NCBI RefSeq assembly: GCF_036850765.1
Contig: NC_089495.1
Span: 116,955,033-117,019,032 of the forward strand
Length of the DNA stretch: 64,000 bases
Reading direction: 5' to 3'
DNA from: Saccopteryx bilineata
Taxonomy: Eukaryota; Chordata; Mammalia; Chiroptera; Emballonuridae
Position numbers and translations under genes: made by a program. Below, one piece after another: positions 1 to 12,099 of the stretch (positions are counted from its first letter, which is position 1; each line of letters opens with the position of its first letter). The notes under the pieces were generated by a model, which saw only the letters and a program-made list of their open reading frames with translations, was not told the DNA's origin and did not search any database.

Positions 1-202
1 CACCATAGAGGAGTGATTGATTAAGCTCTCATTTTGAGGAATCTATCCACCATATTGAATAAGATGGGAGTGTTTTCTGAGTTACTGCTGTTCCTTGAAG
101 CCTCTATCCTAACACCACTGCTAGAACATAGTACATTACAACATTTTCTTCAAGGCTGAATTCCAACTTCAAGTGATATGAAATAGAGGTGTTTCATAGA
201 CA

Positions 203-242
<40 letters not shown>

Positions 243-281
243 GTGTATATACACAGCTATGTATAGACACACACACACATA
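203..281. repeat. (TG)n followed by (CA)n microsatellite
   Basis: A pure TG run (about 209-239) is followed by a short unique piece and then a CA run (about 268-280). The two runs are complementary, so the transcript or single strand could fold into a hairpin. It lies in the NBEA intron upstream of the first visible exon. Confidence 0.9.
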
Positions 282-714
282 TACAAATTTAGATGTAGAT
301 TATTTACTTGAAGTTCAAGTAATTTTATGCTCAATGTCACCTGCCAAATCAGATATTTGTAAATATTGAAATATTTGTTAAGCAGTCAAATTCATGAGAT
401 TCAAATGCATTTTAATTCCTAACCTTCATATGGATTGAACTATTAAGTCTAGAGAAACTTAGCATTTTAATATTTCTGACTAATTTTTTTGTGTTTGGAT
501 TTTGACCTTTTGAACTATTTTATGTTTTAAAATCAGGATCTCACTTCAGAAAACTTTTATTTTATTAATTGCTAAAGAAATAGCTATTGGGAAGTGCATT
601 CTTTCTCTGCATCCTTTCTAAATCCACCATTCTGTATCTTACCAATGACCATTTCTCCCGTCATATGTGAATGCTTTCTTATTTTCTCATACCTATTTAT
701 TTTTAAAAACAGTC
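282..714. other. Intron without recognised features
   Basis: AT-rich single-copy-looking sequence. I see no exon, RNA gene or repeat of known family. Confidence 0.5.
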
Positions 715-732
715 TGATTAGTTGATTATCTA

Positions 733-1139
733 TCTTTTTTTTTTTTTTTTTTTTTCATTTTTCTGAAGCTGGAAACAGGGAGAGACAGTCAGACAGACTC
801 CCGCATGCTCCCGACCGGGATCCACCCGGCACGCCCACCAGGGGCGAAGCTCTGCCCACCAGGGGGCGATCGATGCTCTGCCCATCCTGGGCGTCGCCAT
901 GTTGCGACCAGAGCCACTCCAGCGCCTGAGGCAGAGGCCACAGAGCCATCCCCAGCGCCCGGGCCATCCTTGCTCCAATGGAGCCTTGGCTGCGGGAGGG
1001 GAAGAGAGAGACAGAGAGGAAAGCGCGGCGGAGGGGTGGAGAGGCAAATGGGCGCCTCTCCTGTGTGCCCTGGCCGGGAATCGAACCCGGGTCCTCCACA
1101 CGCTAGGCCGACGCTCTACCGCTGAGCCAACCGGCCAGG
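733..1139 (-). mobile_element. Bat tRNA-derived SINE, long type A, full length
   Basis: Read on the minus strand it starts with the tRNA-like head (tggccggttggctcagcgg), keeps an RNA polymerase III B-box-like 'ggttcgattcc' region, then a CT-rich stretch and a unique body, and ends in a long A tail (T run at 737-755 on +). It is flanked by a perfect 18-bp target-site duplication, tgattagttgattatcta, at 715-732 and 1140-1157. The perfect duplication and long tail point to a young insertion. Long open frames inside it are not genes. Confidence 0.93.
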
Positions 1140-1239
1140 TGATTAGTTGATTATCTAATTCACACAAAGATATAATTGTGTAGACTTTTATAATGTTATG
1201 GATCAGAAAACCAAGTTTTTGGTGAGGTGCAGATTTTTT

Positions 1240-1605
1240 GTATGTATATTTTTCCAAAGTTAGAAGCGGGGAGGCAGTCAGACTCCTCCGCATGCGCCTG
1301 ACTGGAATCCATTGGGCATGCCCACCAGGGGGCGACACTCTGCCCATCTGGGGCGTTGCTGTATTGAGGCGGGAGCCATTCTAGCACCTGAGACAGAGGC
1401 CATGGAGCCGTCCACAGCGCTCAGCCAACTTTGCTCCAATGGAGCCTTGGCTGCAGAAGGGGAAGAAAGAGATAGAGAGAAAGGAAAGGGAGAAGGGTGG
1501 AGCAGCAGATGGGTGCCTCTCCTGTGTGCCCTGACCGGGAATCGAACCTAGGACTTCCACACGCTGGGCCAATGCTCTACTGCTGAGCCAACCGGCCAGG
1601 GCCTA
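1240..1605 (-). mobile_element. Bat SINE, type A
   Basis: Same body as the copy 100 bases upstream but more diverged, without a long A tail. Target-site duplication aggtgcagatttttt at 1225-1239 and 1606-1620. Confidence 0.92.
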
Positions 1606-1932
1606 AGGTGCAGATTTTTTATCTTAGAGCCCCACAACATGGATTATAGAGTTGTTTCTCTGTCCCCAGCCAAATCCTATGTCTCTGAGCAGCCTGTGGC
1701 TTTGTCAGCCTGTTTCCTCATCTTTGAAACAAGAGTAGCTGATTACACCCTCAGTCTCTCTCACAGTTATTTAGAAGCCCAAACAAGATAAAGAAGGTAA
1801 TAATGTTCTATGGTTGTAGAGTCATGTGTAAAGCAGCATATGGTTATGAAATAAGTGATAAATTATTTCTCATACTCACTGAAAGCAAAATAGCGACAAT
1901 AACCTGAATTTTTGTATTTCCGTTGTGGCTAG

Positions 1933-2076
1933 GCACTGAAGAAGATGTGGTGAAGTCGAAGAAAACATTCAGAAGTCAAGCAATCGTGAATCAGAACGCG
2001 GAGACGGAACTTATGCTGGAAGGAGATGATGACGCAGTCAGTCTGCTGCAGGAGAAAGAAATCGACAATCTTGCAG
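1933..2076 (+). CDS. NBEA: Neurobeachin coding exon (linker before the PH-like domain)
   Basis: NBEA encodes a large neuronal BEACH-WD40 scaffold that binds protein kinase A and helps deliver receptors and channels to synapses. This 144-base exon reads, from codon 1935, TEEDVVKSKKTF... and ends with ELMLEGDDDAVSLLQEKE-IDNLAG. It is acidic and polar, fitting the disordered linker just ahead of the PH-like/BEACH unit. The acceptor is taken as the AG at 1931-1932 (weak pyrimidine tract, 'ttccgttgtggctag') and the donor as gtatgt at 2077. Both borders are phase 1, and the last base G joins GC of the exon at 21324 to restore a Gly codon, which supports both boundaries. The identity rests on recalled neurobeachin sequence. 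The exact 5' border is the least certain part. Confidence 0.9.
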
Positions 2077-4785
2077 GTATGTTTTTAAATGTTTTTCTTC
2101 CATTTTTTTATAAGTAATAAATTTTTACTGAATTTAAAATTGATTTCCTGGTAAGTGTGTGGCAGTGGTTGGAACAACACTCAATTATGTTGCACGTTAA
2201 AAATGTACTTTATCTCATTTTAATGTTAAAGAGAAGAAAAAACATATCAGACACATAACATATTTTACTGACAATCAATAACTAGCATCTACTTTCAGTG
2301 TATTGAAGAGCAACGTTTTTAATATAAGAGAAATAAAACATAGCACAAATGGTTCCCATCTAATTGCCTAAATGATGAGGAGGGGAGAGAATGATAGACT
2401 CATTGATTTAAACATGACTCTCACTATGACTCTAACATGCTAACAGCTCTTATTAGCCACTTTAGCCTGGTGGTCATTGCTGTTTCCTCCCTGCTGTCAC
2501 ATTTTGGAAGTCCCTCCCATTCTTGTTTTTTCTGTCCCCACACTGCTAATCCCCGCCACCAGCAGGCATCCTTTCACCCAGATGCCCTTTTTTCCCATTT
2601 TGTCTTGGCGCTGTTCTAAGGTAGGGTCACAGGAGTGTCTGCAATGACCAGATGGGATCTGGATGCCTCATAGTGGTTTGAAAATCTCATGAGAGCAGAT
2701 TGTTTCATGAAAGTACACATGCAATCTTGTGCACAATTTCAAGGGGTCACTGACGTCTAGAATCACCCTAGGTCTAAGGTTAAAAACTGCTTTAGCGTCT
2801 CAAAAAGTGGCCAAGTCTCCCCTCACTTCTATTTCTCAGCCTGTACAACATTGAGGTAACATATTCATTATAAAGGAATAGATTTGTATCCATCATTCTG
2901 TTTACAAAATAGCACTCCTGTTTTTAGAAATGAACTGGAAATTATCTAGCATTCTTAACGGAAGCCTATCACAATATTTCTACCAGTTAGAGATTTCTCC
3001 TATTGCTAAGGAGATCATGTTATTGGTAACATGTAAATTGGAGATGGCACAGATTACTCCATCCTCTAGAAAATATTTAATAAGGTTATTCTGATACCAG
3101 TTTCTATATATACCTATGTTATTAACATTTCTGTGTCTTGAAAACTATTTTTTCTATTGAAAACTAATTTTAAGTCTATGAATAAAGTTTGCCTCGAATT
3201 CCTAGGTAAATGTTCAAGTTTTGGTTTTGTAGTTTTGTATTTTGTTTCAGTAATTCAGAGATTTGTAGCTGAGGCCATCTGGAAATTTCAGCAAATGAAG
3301 ATACTTCCTTGTGCCACAGATTTGCCTCCTCTTTTCCCGGTCTTATTCTTGATCCTGAAGATCTAAAGAAAACTCACAAACATGATCCCTAGGCTTTATA
3401 GATAATATGCTGTCTTTCTTAATTCACATATGCTAAGCTAACAGATACGCTCAATAATTATACAATTTAGTTTAGACTCTCTGGTCTTTAGTTCCCACTA
3501 AAAGTAATTAATTAGTTGGCTAGTACCTTGATGTTTCTTGTAGTAAAATCTGCCCAGTAATACTTGAGGCAAAATCTAATAAAGGCTAATAACTCCTTTA
3601 TATTTCTTTCCTCTAATGGTAACTAATTAACATTAATTTATGCTTATAAACAAGCTTTTCAAAATAACTAAGTTAAAATATCTAAAAAGCAATGGAAGTA
3701 TGCTTGAAATAATACATTATTTAAAAATCGAATCTTGGCAAGTTTACTATGTCAGACTCCTCTAACTTCTGTAAATTTCAAATAGATTTATCTTGGCACA
3801 AATCTAATCCCATTCATAGCCAGCTGGTCCTAACTCATACTCTTTTTTAGAATCCTTGTGTCTAAAAAAATCTTACAAATGGTCCTAAAATATCAATTTC
3901 CTACCTATATTAAAACAGCAGTCTACACATGTGATCCTGAGCTTTGAATGTATAGTAGTTCAAAAGTAGGGGATGAAAGGGACAAATAGGGTCACAGAGA
4001 TAGATAGAATACATAGGTACGTATGTATTCATCCTGTAAATGCTGAAGCCTGTTTATTAATCTAGCCTGACAGGATAGTGACAATGCACATACAAATTAA
4101 TTTTTTATGTTAATTACAAACCAGTATTCTTAGGTTTAAAAAATCATCTGCCAATGAAGTTTCAGAGCACATAAATATATAACATTCTGTGTTGCTCTAA
4201 AAAATTCTTGTGTAGATAATTATTTTCTGTGTCTCAGAAATTAAAATTTGTTAAACATTGGCTTTCTTATTTGTAACTTATTCTAATAGCATGATAGTGC
4301 TAAACAGTCTTAAGAAAGACTTCGCTATCACAGGAAATGTAAGTCCACATTCAAATGGACTTCGGAGATCATAAACTATATGTACAAAATCAGTATAATC
4401 AGTATAATCCGATACTTGGTACGTGGAAGTATATGTAAACTAACACGCCAATTTTCCATCTGTGAGATGGAAATTACAGGATTATCTTTTTATGACAACT
4501 TAGTGATATGGCTTGTATATTATTAATGCAAGAAATATACCTTCAAATATATGAAAGTAACTATTCTTAGATTTTAGACATTTTATGAGTGAATCCATCA
4601 TTTTTATAATAACAGTAAATCTAAGCCTGCTGATTAGCAAAATTCATTTTCCTGTTTTACTCAACCCTGTTTTGCTGACAGGCACACAGATGAGGAGATG
4701 ATGCATTATCATTTGTCACCATGCAATATTCCCTAATAGTCAAGTTAAACTCAAGAAAAAAAAGTATGCTAATCAGTATAAAAAA
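2077..4785 (+). other. NBEA intron, mostly unannotated sequence
   Basis: First part of the 19.2-kb intron. AT-rich, with no coding signal. The stretch near 2440-2790 resembles a worn interspersed repeat but I cannot name it. Confidence 0.55.
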
Positions 4786-5047
4786 ATCAGCCCCGTGTGC
4801 AGACATCCCGGCTTTGATCCCCAGTCAGAGCACACGGGAGAAGCAACTATATTTTTCTCTTCTCCTCCCTTTTTCCCTTCTATCTCTCTTATCCTCTCGC
4901 AGCCAGTGGCTCGATTGGTTCAAGCACCGGCCCCAAGGATAGCTCAGTTGGTCTGAGCATCGGCCCCAGACGGGTTTTCTGGGTGGATCCCGGTCCGGTT
5001 GCATGCAGGAGTCTGTCTCTCTATTACCTCTCCTTTAACTTACAAAA

Positions 5048-5082
<35 letters not shown>

Positions 5083-5085
5083 AAC
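4786..5085 (+). mobile_element. Bat SINE, type A variant, degenerate head
   Basis: Recognised by the cargo 'cacacgggagaagc', the CT-rich block, 'ccagtggctcgattggttcaagc' and the tail-proximal 'gcatgcaggagtctgtctctct'. The tRNA-like head is eroded. It ends in an (AAAT)n tail at about 5041-5083, which is a microsatellite. Confidence 0.85.
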
Positions 5086-5094
5086 GCGCAATTT

Positions 5095-5710
5095 AATGAT
5101 TTTTAATATATTCACAGAGTTTTGCAACTATTACAATAATTTCAGAAGATTTTAGAACCCCCAAAAGAGACCTCTACTATTTGGCTGCTTCCCTCAATTT
5201 CCCCAGTCCCTATCCACAAGCCCTGTGGGACCACTAAAGTACTTTGTGTCTCCATAGATTTGCCTAATTGGTACATTTCTTGTAAATGGAATTATAATGT
5301 GTAGTCTTTTGTGACTGGCTTCTTTTACTTACCATAGTGTTTCCAAGTTTTATCCCTGTTGTAGTATTTATGTCCTTTTTATAGTGAAGAACATTCTATG
5401 ATAGGGATAGACCACATTTTGTTTATTCATTCATTAGTTGATGGACATTCGGATTGTCTTCACCTTTTGGCTGTTGTGATTAATGCTGCCATGAATTCAT
5501 GTACAACATTGTATGTAACCATATATTTTCATTTCTCAAGTATAAACTTAGGCATCAAATCAATAGGTCAAATAATAACTTCATGTTTACCCTTTGATTA
5601 ACCTCTTGACTGTTTTCCAAAGTGGCTCCATCATTTTATATTCCTGTCCACAGTGTGTGAGGGTCCAATTTCTCCACATTCTTCAAAATACTGGTTATTA
5701 CCTTCTTTAT
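5095..5710 (-). mobile_element. LINE-1 fragment (ORF2 end and 3' part), antisense
   Basis: The + strand reads the reverse complement of a well-known mammalian L1 3' region: 'gttgatggacattcgg', 'ggctgttgtgattaatgctgcc' and 'ctgttttccaaagtggctcc' lie in the expected order. On the minus strand this is the end of L1 ORF2 and the 3' flank. It is badly decayed and non-functional. Confidence 0.75.
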
Positions 5711-5945
5711 TATTACTATGCCACAAAATTTTAATTATACCATTCTTAAAACACTTTAAAACTTTGTAGATGATTTTCTATATGTTTTCTCTCTCCATTT
5801 AGACTGAAAATTTCTTAAAGGTAACCATATTCTATATAACTCTGAACCATGAAGAAATCTTCTAACACAATTACTTGCTCTTAAAAGTTTCCACTGACTA
5901 AGTTCATGTAGGTAAAGTAAACTGGAGAGCTAAGAGAATTATTTA

Positions 5946-6282
5946 ATTACCATAATTCTCCATGTATAAGATGCCGCCATGTATAAGATGCACCTTAATT
6001 TTGGGGCCTGAAATTTGGAAAAAAAAAGTATTACGTAAAGTTATTGAACTCAAGTTTTATTCATGATAAAATTCATACAATTCCTCACACTGTCAAAACT
6101 CTCATCTATTAGCTTGTCCATTCTTGTGTCTTATGACGAATCACTGTCTTCAACAATGAGCGCAAAAACAAGCATGGGCAATGCAAGTAAAAAAATCTAC
6201 AACCACTGTATAAGATGCTCCCAGTTTTTAGACCTCAAATTTTTCGGGAAAATGTGCATCTTATACATGAGGAAATAAGGTA
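5946..6282. mobile_element. MITE-like DNA transposon with terminal inverted repeats
   Basis: The left end 'attaccataattctccatg-tataagatgc' is mirrored at the right end (catcttatacatgagg...ggtaat), giving imperfect terminal inverted repeats of about 30 bases. A third copy of the 'gtataagatgc' motif lies inside near 6208. There is no transposase. The TTA on each side may be the target duplication. I do not know the family name. Confidence 0.7.
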
Positions 6283-6867
6283 ATTTATACCAGAAACAAA
6301 AGACAAATCAAAACTTATTTTGAGCTTCAATTGTCAGGTCATCTGCTTATACTAGTAGAAGCATTTTAGATAAATACTCTACTCATCACTTGATTTTTTT
6401 CAGGTTAAGAACAACTATAGTTAAGCTAATCTGTATTTCATCCCATCTTCTGTAAACGGTATCCTTTTAACTGTCTCTTAAAATCAAGATATTACTGTGA
6501 CTTTTAATCACAAAATAATTTATCACATGGAAGAGATAGTCTATAATCCTGTCACCAATGGATTTTAAATATTTCGAAATTAGTTATTAGTATAAGGAAC
6601 TAGCAACATGGGGAAGAAGTGATGGAATATGAGTTGGATTTTTTTTATATGGGGTTTTAAAAGAGGTAGATTTATAATCTTTATCTCACCCAAATCAGGA
6701 ATCTGACACTCAGAAAAATGCATTATGTAAATTTAAGAATGTGAAAAAATATATAAATAATGAGGTTTGCTTAGAAACAGAGTGTAATCAAGGAGAGGTT
6801 CTCCTAAGTGAGTCATCTTCCCAGCATGACTTACCTTTCATGTCCATTGACTTAAGTGGCTTAGAAT

Positions 6868-7336
6868 TTTTTTTTAATTTTTATTGATTTGAGAGAGAGA
6901 GAAACATCAAATTGTTGTTCCACTGATTTATGCGTTCATTGGTTGATTTTTGTATGTACCCTAACTGGGAATTGATCCCACAATCTTAGCATGTCGTGAC
7001 AATGCTCTAACCCAGTGGTCCCCAACCTTTTTTGGGCCACGGACCAGTTTAATGTCAAAATATTTTCACGGACTGGCCTTTAGGGTGGGACGGATAAATG
7101 TATCAAGTGACCAAGACAAGCATCAAAAGTGAGTCTTAGATGGATGTAACAGAGGGAATCTGGTCATTTTTTAAAAATAAAACATCATTCAGACTTAAAT
7201 ATAAATAAAACGGAAATAATGTAAGTTATTTATTCTTTTTCTGCGGACCGGTACCAAATGGTCCACGGACTGGTACCAAATGGCCGGGGGGTTAGGGACC
7301 ACTGCTCTAACCAACTGAACTAACCAGCCAGAGCCT
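6868..7336 (-). mobile_element. Bat SINE, short VES-like type, split by a hAT element
   Basis: On the minus strand it begins with the tRNA-like head ending 'ctaaccaactgaactaacca' (seen on + near 7310-7330) and runs to a GA-rich, A-tailed end (T run near 6867). It is interrupted at 7013-7304 by a hAT-type insertion. An imperfect flanking duplication, gcttagaat / gcttggaat, lies at about 6859 and 7337. Confidence 0.82.
7013..7304. mobile_element. Non-autonomous hAT transposon inserted in a SINE
   Basis: A 292-base element with terminal inverted repeats CAGTGGTCCCCAACC and its mirror (ggttagggaccactg). It is flanked by a perfect 8-bp duplication CTCTAACC at 7005-7012 and 7305-7312, the hallmark of hAT transposition. 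No transposase is encoded. The host SINE is continuous once one copy of the duplication is removed, so this insertion is the younger. Confidence 0.93.
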
Positions 7337-7345
7337 GCTTGGAAT

Positions 7346-8816
7346 ATTTTTACAATTGACCATTCCTATGTGTCTAACTCTCTATTTAACTTCATTCACA
7401 AATTCACTTACTCATTAACATGTATTGATTATTTAGTGAGTATATAGAGCTCTGAAATTTAGAGACTGATGGAAAAAAGTCATTAAGAGAATTAGCTCAG
7501 CTACCACCATCTCTCAGTGACTCATATAACCAGAAAGTCCCAGCACAGGATATACTACCCTAATAAATGAAAATAGACACTTAAGATGGCCCAATAGATA
7601 ATTTAGACCTTCAAAGTTCTAACTTTGAATGTCCAGATTTCAGAGACAAAATTTGTATATATAAGTTGAACATTACCAAAAGCTGAGCTCAAAAGGGAGG
7701 GAAAAGTAAAATATAGAGAATACAGGAAGGAGGAAGAATTCAAGATTCTAGAAAAATATCATAAAGTTACAGAAACCACAGAATCCTAAAAGCTAAGAGT
7801 TTTTCAGAGTAATTTGTTTTAAAAAATATATGAGCCTAAAGTACAGGAATATTTTATTATAATCATTTAATGGAATAAGATAATAAGTACTACAGAAGAC
7901 GAAACAAGTTTAGTATTTCAGCATTGTAGATAAACTCTCGAATCCTGTCTGCTTAAGCCTAACTACTTCACGCAATACAATCTAATATGGTTGGTGAGCA
8001 TGCCTTCCCTAATAAAACTAGTATTTTTTAAAAGATTCCTCCAAATTAATTTAGTTTTAATGATAGAGTCTAACTAGAATTGACTCAACCTGGTATTTGT
8101 ATTTCAGGGGGAAAATGTTTTTTAAGCATTCTAGATTCTCTAAAATGCATTTTGCTCAGGATTTTCCCCTTAATTTTTAAACCCATGTGTATTTCAAGGG
8201 AAATTTAATCCATATGTCCCTGACTCACTCACACTTAACTCATCAAAATGTTGTTTAATAAAAGCTATTTGATGTTGAAAAGCCTATGAGTCTTTATAAG
8301 TCTTTTTTCTCTCTTTGAATTAGGAAGTGGCCCTGCCAGTCATAAATAGTATACCCAAAGGATTCACGTTCAGCTTCAAACACAGAATCCACAAAGCTCT
8401 GAGAAACAGCATTAAACACAGGTCCATTTCTTAAAAAGCTAAAATATTTAAATTTCTAACTTAATTTTTTAATTCCGTCCAAGAGTTGTAAAAATAAATA
8501 AAAGCTTCATCTTGACTATCTAGCCTTCTTAGCCTGTCACCGTTATCTGTATAATATCTACAAGGCCATTTTAGAGTCTGCAAATATTTTACTGTATCCA
8601 TTTTTTCTTATTTCCAAACACGTATGTCTCTTTCAACCATGGATTCTATAATCTATAAAAAGCACTTTTAAGGTAATCTTAGCTGTAACAGCATCCCTGC
8701 TGACCAAACTATGTTAATTTAAAATATAATAAAAGGACATCATTCAGTCCGTTTATTAGACATGAACAATGATTCAAATTATATATAACATTCTTACATC
8801 TTTTTTTTTTAATCTT
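7346..8816 (+). other. NBEA intron, no feature recognised
   Basis: AT-rich sequence without open frames of note, RNA genes or identifiable repeats. Confidence 0.5.
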
Positions 8817-8832
8817 AAGAATAAGCCATCCT

Positions 8833-9207
8833 GGCTGACTAGGCAGTGGCGCAGTGGATAGAGTGTCGGACTGGGATGCAGAAGACCCAGGTTCAAAACC
8901 CTGAAATCACCGGCTTGAGGGCAGGCTCATCTGGCTTGAAAGAGGGCTCACCAGCTTGAGCGCAGAGTTGCTGGCTTGAGCGTGGGATCATAAACATGAT
9001 CCTATAATCACTGGCTTGAGCAAGGGGTCACTTGCTGTGCTCTAGCCCCCCCTACCCCCGCGCTCAAGGAACATATCAGAAAGCAATCAATGAACAACTA
9101 AGGAGTGGCAACAAAGAATTGATGCTTCTCATCTCTCTCCCTTCCGGCCTGTCTGTCCCTATCTGTCTCTCTATCTCTCTCTATCTCTGTCCCAAAAAGA
9201 AATAAAA
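8833..9207 (+). mobile_element. Bat SINE, type B
   Basis: Head 'gactaggcagtggcgcagtg', followed by the repeated 'ctggcttgagc' body and a TCTC-rich end. Perfect target duplication aagaataagccatcct at 8817-8832 and 9208-9223. Confidence 0.93.
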
Positions 9208-9223
9208 AAGAATAAGCCATCCT

Positions 9224-10037
9224 TTGTTATGCTGTGTTTCACAGACTACAAAGACCAGGTCTGTGCTTTCTAATACACTGTTCTAGTTGAAAGTTATTTT
9301 CATATCTTACCTTTTTCCTCCGTATAGAAAGTTTCCCATTAAGCTATTCCTCTACAGATTTATTATTACACTTACTACCAACATGAAAAATCGGGGCAAT
9401 AAACAAGTCAACTAATTTATCAATAGACTATATCTCTTCCACATTACATGGAGGGGACTAAACTTTCATGGACGATGCTCTTTAAAAGTCATAAAAGCAG
9501 ATACTAATCACTTATTGAAAATACATGGGTCATCTTGTTTGTCACACTTGGAGAGAAACAAATTTGAGATAGCAAACTGTTTTCTTACTCCCGAACTGTG
9601 GGTGTGAGCAAGTTGGAAGAAAGATGAGTATCATCATCACGGACTGCCACACCTTTGGCACTAATTCAGACATTGAGGGAAAACAGATTTTATACTACAT
9701 TTAGAGAAGTGCTAGACCGAAGGACAAAGAAGTCTTCCTGTGTACCAAAAATATTTTATTTATTTAATCATTTCATCCCTGTGGCTTGGTACCGTGGAGC
9801 CAGAATAGTAGTCCTCACAAAGAGCAACTTAAATAAAACAGTCCATGCTCTGACAAGTGTTTCCATGGCGATCACTTTCAAAGGAATGATCACAGCAGAG
9901 TGGGCTCCATCAGTTTAAGTCATCAGTCCAATAAGTGGAAGTCTAGAACTTTCTATCAGCAAAAAAATATGGAAAAGTCAGGCTGAATTTGCTGTCTATA
10001 TATTGTTAATATATTTTTCCAGATAAAATATTTACAC
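9224..10037 (+). other. NBEA intron, no feature recognised
   Basis: An open frame at 9655-9918 has no recognisable domain, no strong context and no splice or promoter signals around it. I treat it as chance. Confidence 0.45.
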
Positions 10038-10425
10038 AGGCCCTGGCCGGTTGGCTCAGTGGTAGAGCGTCGGCCTGGTGTGCAGAGGTCCCGGGTTCGA
10101 TTCCTGGCCAGGGCACACAGGAGAAGCACCCATCTGCTTCTCCATCCCTCCCCCTCTCCTTCCTCTCTGTCTCTCTCTTCCCCTCCTGCAGCCGAGGCTC
10201 CATTGGAGCAAAGATGGCCTGGGCACTGGGAATGGCTCCTTGGTCTCTGCCTCAGGTGCTAGAGTGGCTCTAGTTGCAACAGAGCGACGCCCCGGAGGGG
10301 CAGAGCATCGGCCCCTGGTGGGCAGAGCATCGCCCCCTGGTGGGCATGCCGGGTGGATCCCGGTCGGGCGCATGCAGGAGTTGGTCTGACTGTCTCTCTC
10401 TGTTTCCAGCTTCAGGAAAAATATA
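10038..10425 (+). mobile_element. Bat SINE, type A, full length
   Basis: Complete head (gccctggccggttggctcag), a B-box-like 'gggttcgattcc', the CT-rich block and the end 'gtttccagcttcaggaaaaa'. The flanks share 'atatttacaca' on both sides, and the A tail has become an AT microsatellite. Confidence 0.92.
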
Positions 10426-10794
10426 TATATATATATTTACACATTTTATTGATCAGAAGATGACTAATTACCGTGTTGTTTTGTTTTGTTTTTTTCAATT
10501 CAAAAGCGTTGTTAAATTTTTCCTTTAAGTCACTGACAGGTAAAAGAGCTAAGTATAGTTGCAGTGCCATACCAGTTAAATTGGTATACAAAACAGGGAT
10601 GCTAAGAATCAGGTATCACTGATACTTTCTTAAAAGTAAATGATGACTCAAAGATTGGGCTGTGAGAATGAGTCTCCATTCTGCAACCATTTTTCTGGGG
10701 GGAAATGAGTTGGGTAAGTAATAGAGAGGGAAGTGAGCTTGGCATATGAACCTGGGAGACTTAATTTACATTTGTGCAGAGAAAACAATACTAT

Positions 10795-10920
10795 AGGCTG
10801 ATAATTTTACAACTCCATGAAGCAGGGACTATATACTTCCTTTTAAGATATGAAAACTGAGGTTCAAACATTAGGGTTTTTTGTTCATGATCACATAAGA
10901 AGAACTTGTTCATTCTACTA
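10795..10920 (+). repeat. MIR-like ancient SINE fragment
   Basis: The order 'caggga..tata..tgaaaactgaggttcaaa...catgatcaca' follows the MIR core (a 'gaaactgaggc' and 'ggtcacaca'-type region). It is strongly diverged. Confidence 0.5.
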
Positions 10921-10934
10921 CATCAGTGGGTTTT

Positions 10935-11207
10935 TGTTTTTTTTTGTTTTTAAGTGAGAGGAGGGAAGATAGAGAGATAGACTCCCACATGCGCCCAGAC
11001 CCAGATCCACCCAGCAACCCCCATCTAACGCTGACACTTAAACCAACTGAGCCACTGGTTTGGGAAGAGAAGAGAGAGTGAAGGGGGGAGAGGGACGGGA
11101 AGGGAAGCAGATGGTCACTTCTCCTGTGTGCCCTGACCAGCGATCAAACCCAGGACATCCACACCCTGGGCTGACGCTCTACCACTGACCAAACTGGCCC
11201 CAGGGCC
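10935..11207 (-). mobile_element. Bat SINE, type A, diverged and shortened
   Basis: T-rich start, then the reverse-complement body 'gactcccacatgcgcccag' and the head at the high-coordinate end. The flanks share 'catcagtggtttg' (10922-10934 and 11208-11220 approximately). It has lost internal sequence compared with full copies. Confidence 0.82.
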
Positions 11208-11523
11208 ATCAGTGGTTTGTTTGGTGTTTTTTTTTTTTGGGGGGGGGGGGTTCATTCCAAGTTGCAACCCAACAAATCAATTAAATGGGTTAGTACCAGC
11301 ATTATTTTTAAATGAAATAAAAGAGAAAAGAATAGATTGAAATAGAAAAAAATTGCATATAGTAAAAATAACAGCTGGAAGGACCTGTGGGGTCCTTATT
11401 CTCTGATGTAAGATCCTAACTTGACTCAGGTTAGAAGTGATTATCCAAGCAAAACAAATATAGACAATATATACCATACATAAGACATAACAGTGGGTGT
11501 GTGGAGCAAAAGACACATATGGG

Positions 11524-11808
11524 GTCCTGGCTGGTTTGCTCAATGGATAGAGCATTGGCCCAGCATATGGACATCCTGGGTTCAATCCCTGGTCAGGGCA
11601 CACAAGAGAGGTAACCATCTGCTTATCTCCCCCTCCCTCCACCTGTTCTTTCTCTCTTCTCCTCCCATAGCCAGTGGCTCAATTGGTTCAAGTGTCGGCC
11701 CCAGGTGCTGAGGATAGCTCAGTTGGTCTGAGCACTAGCCCCAGTTGGAGTTGCTGAGTGGATCCCAGTCGTGTCATATGAAGGAGTCTGTTTATCTTCC
11801 CTCTTCTC
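11524..11808 (+). mobile_element. Bat SINE, type A variant
   Basis: Head 'tcctggctggtttgctcaat' with a short A tail. Target duplication aagacacatatgg / aagacacatgtgg. It belongs to the same subgroup as the copies at 4786 and 39475 ('ccagtggctcaattggttcaag'). Confidence 0.87.
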
Positions 11809-12099
11809 ATTTAAAAAAAAGAAGACACATGTGGTTAAACTTATGTGTCTAGAGAAAGAACAGATAATGGGGAGAGGAGAAAACAACCTAGATGTACAAA
11901 GGAAGTCATGGATAATGTAAACCAAGGTCCTGGACCACCATGTGCATTCCAGAAAGCCCTCCTATTCTAGTTTTTCCTATCTTGAGTCTGGAAGCATAAG
12001 TAAAAGAATTTAAAGATTTAGAGTTGTTACAGGCAGTGGAAAACATCATTTTCTAAAATATCACCTTCTGTGTGAAACTACTGTTCTAAATTACTCAGG

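Noticed and set aside
730..1347. 205-codon open frame and several frames above 100 codons at 10056-10373, 14275-14756, 37016-37451 and 37672-38310
   Set aside because: They lie within SINE copies. The same frames recur in each copy because the SINE body happens to be open, and they are not genes.
9655..9918. 87-codon frame in the first NBEA intron
   Set aside because: No recognisable domain or neighbouring signals. Expected by chance in 64 kb.
10039..10115. tRNA genes suggested by tRNA-like heads here and in the other SINEs
   Set aside because: Each tRNA-like head continues into a SINE body with target duplications. The folds are degenerate and not free tRNA genes.
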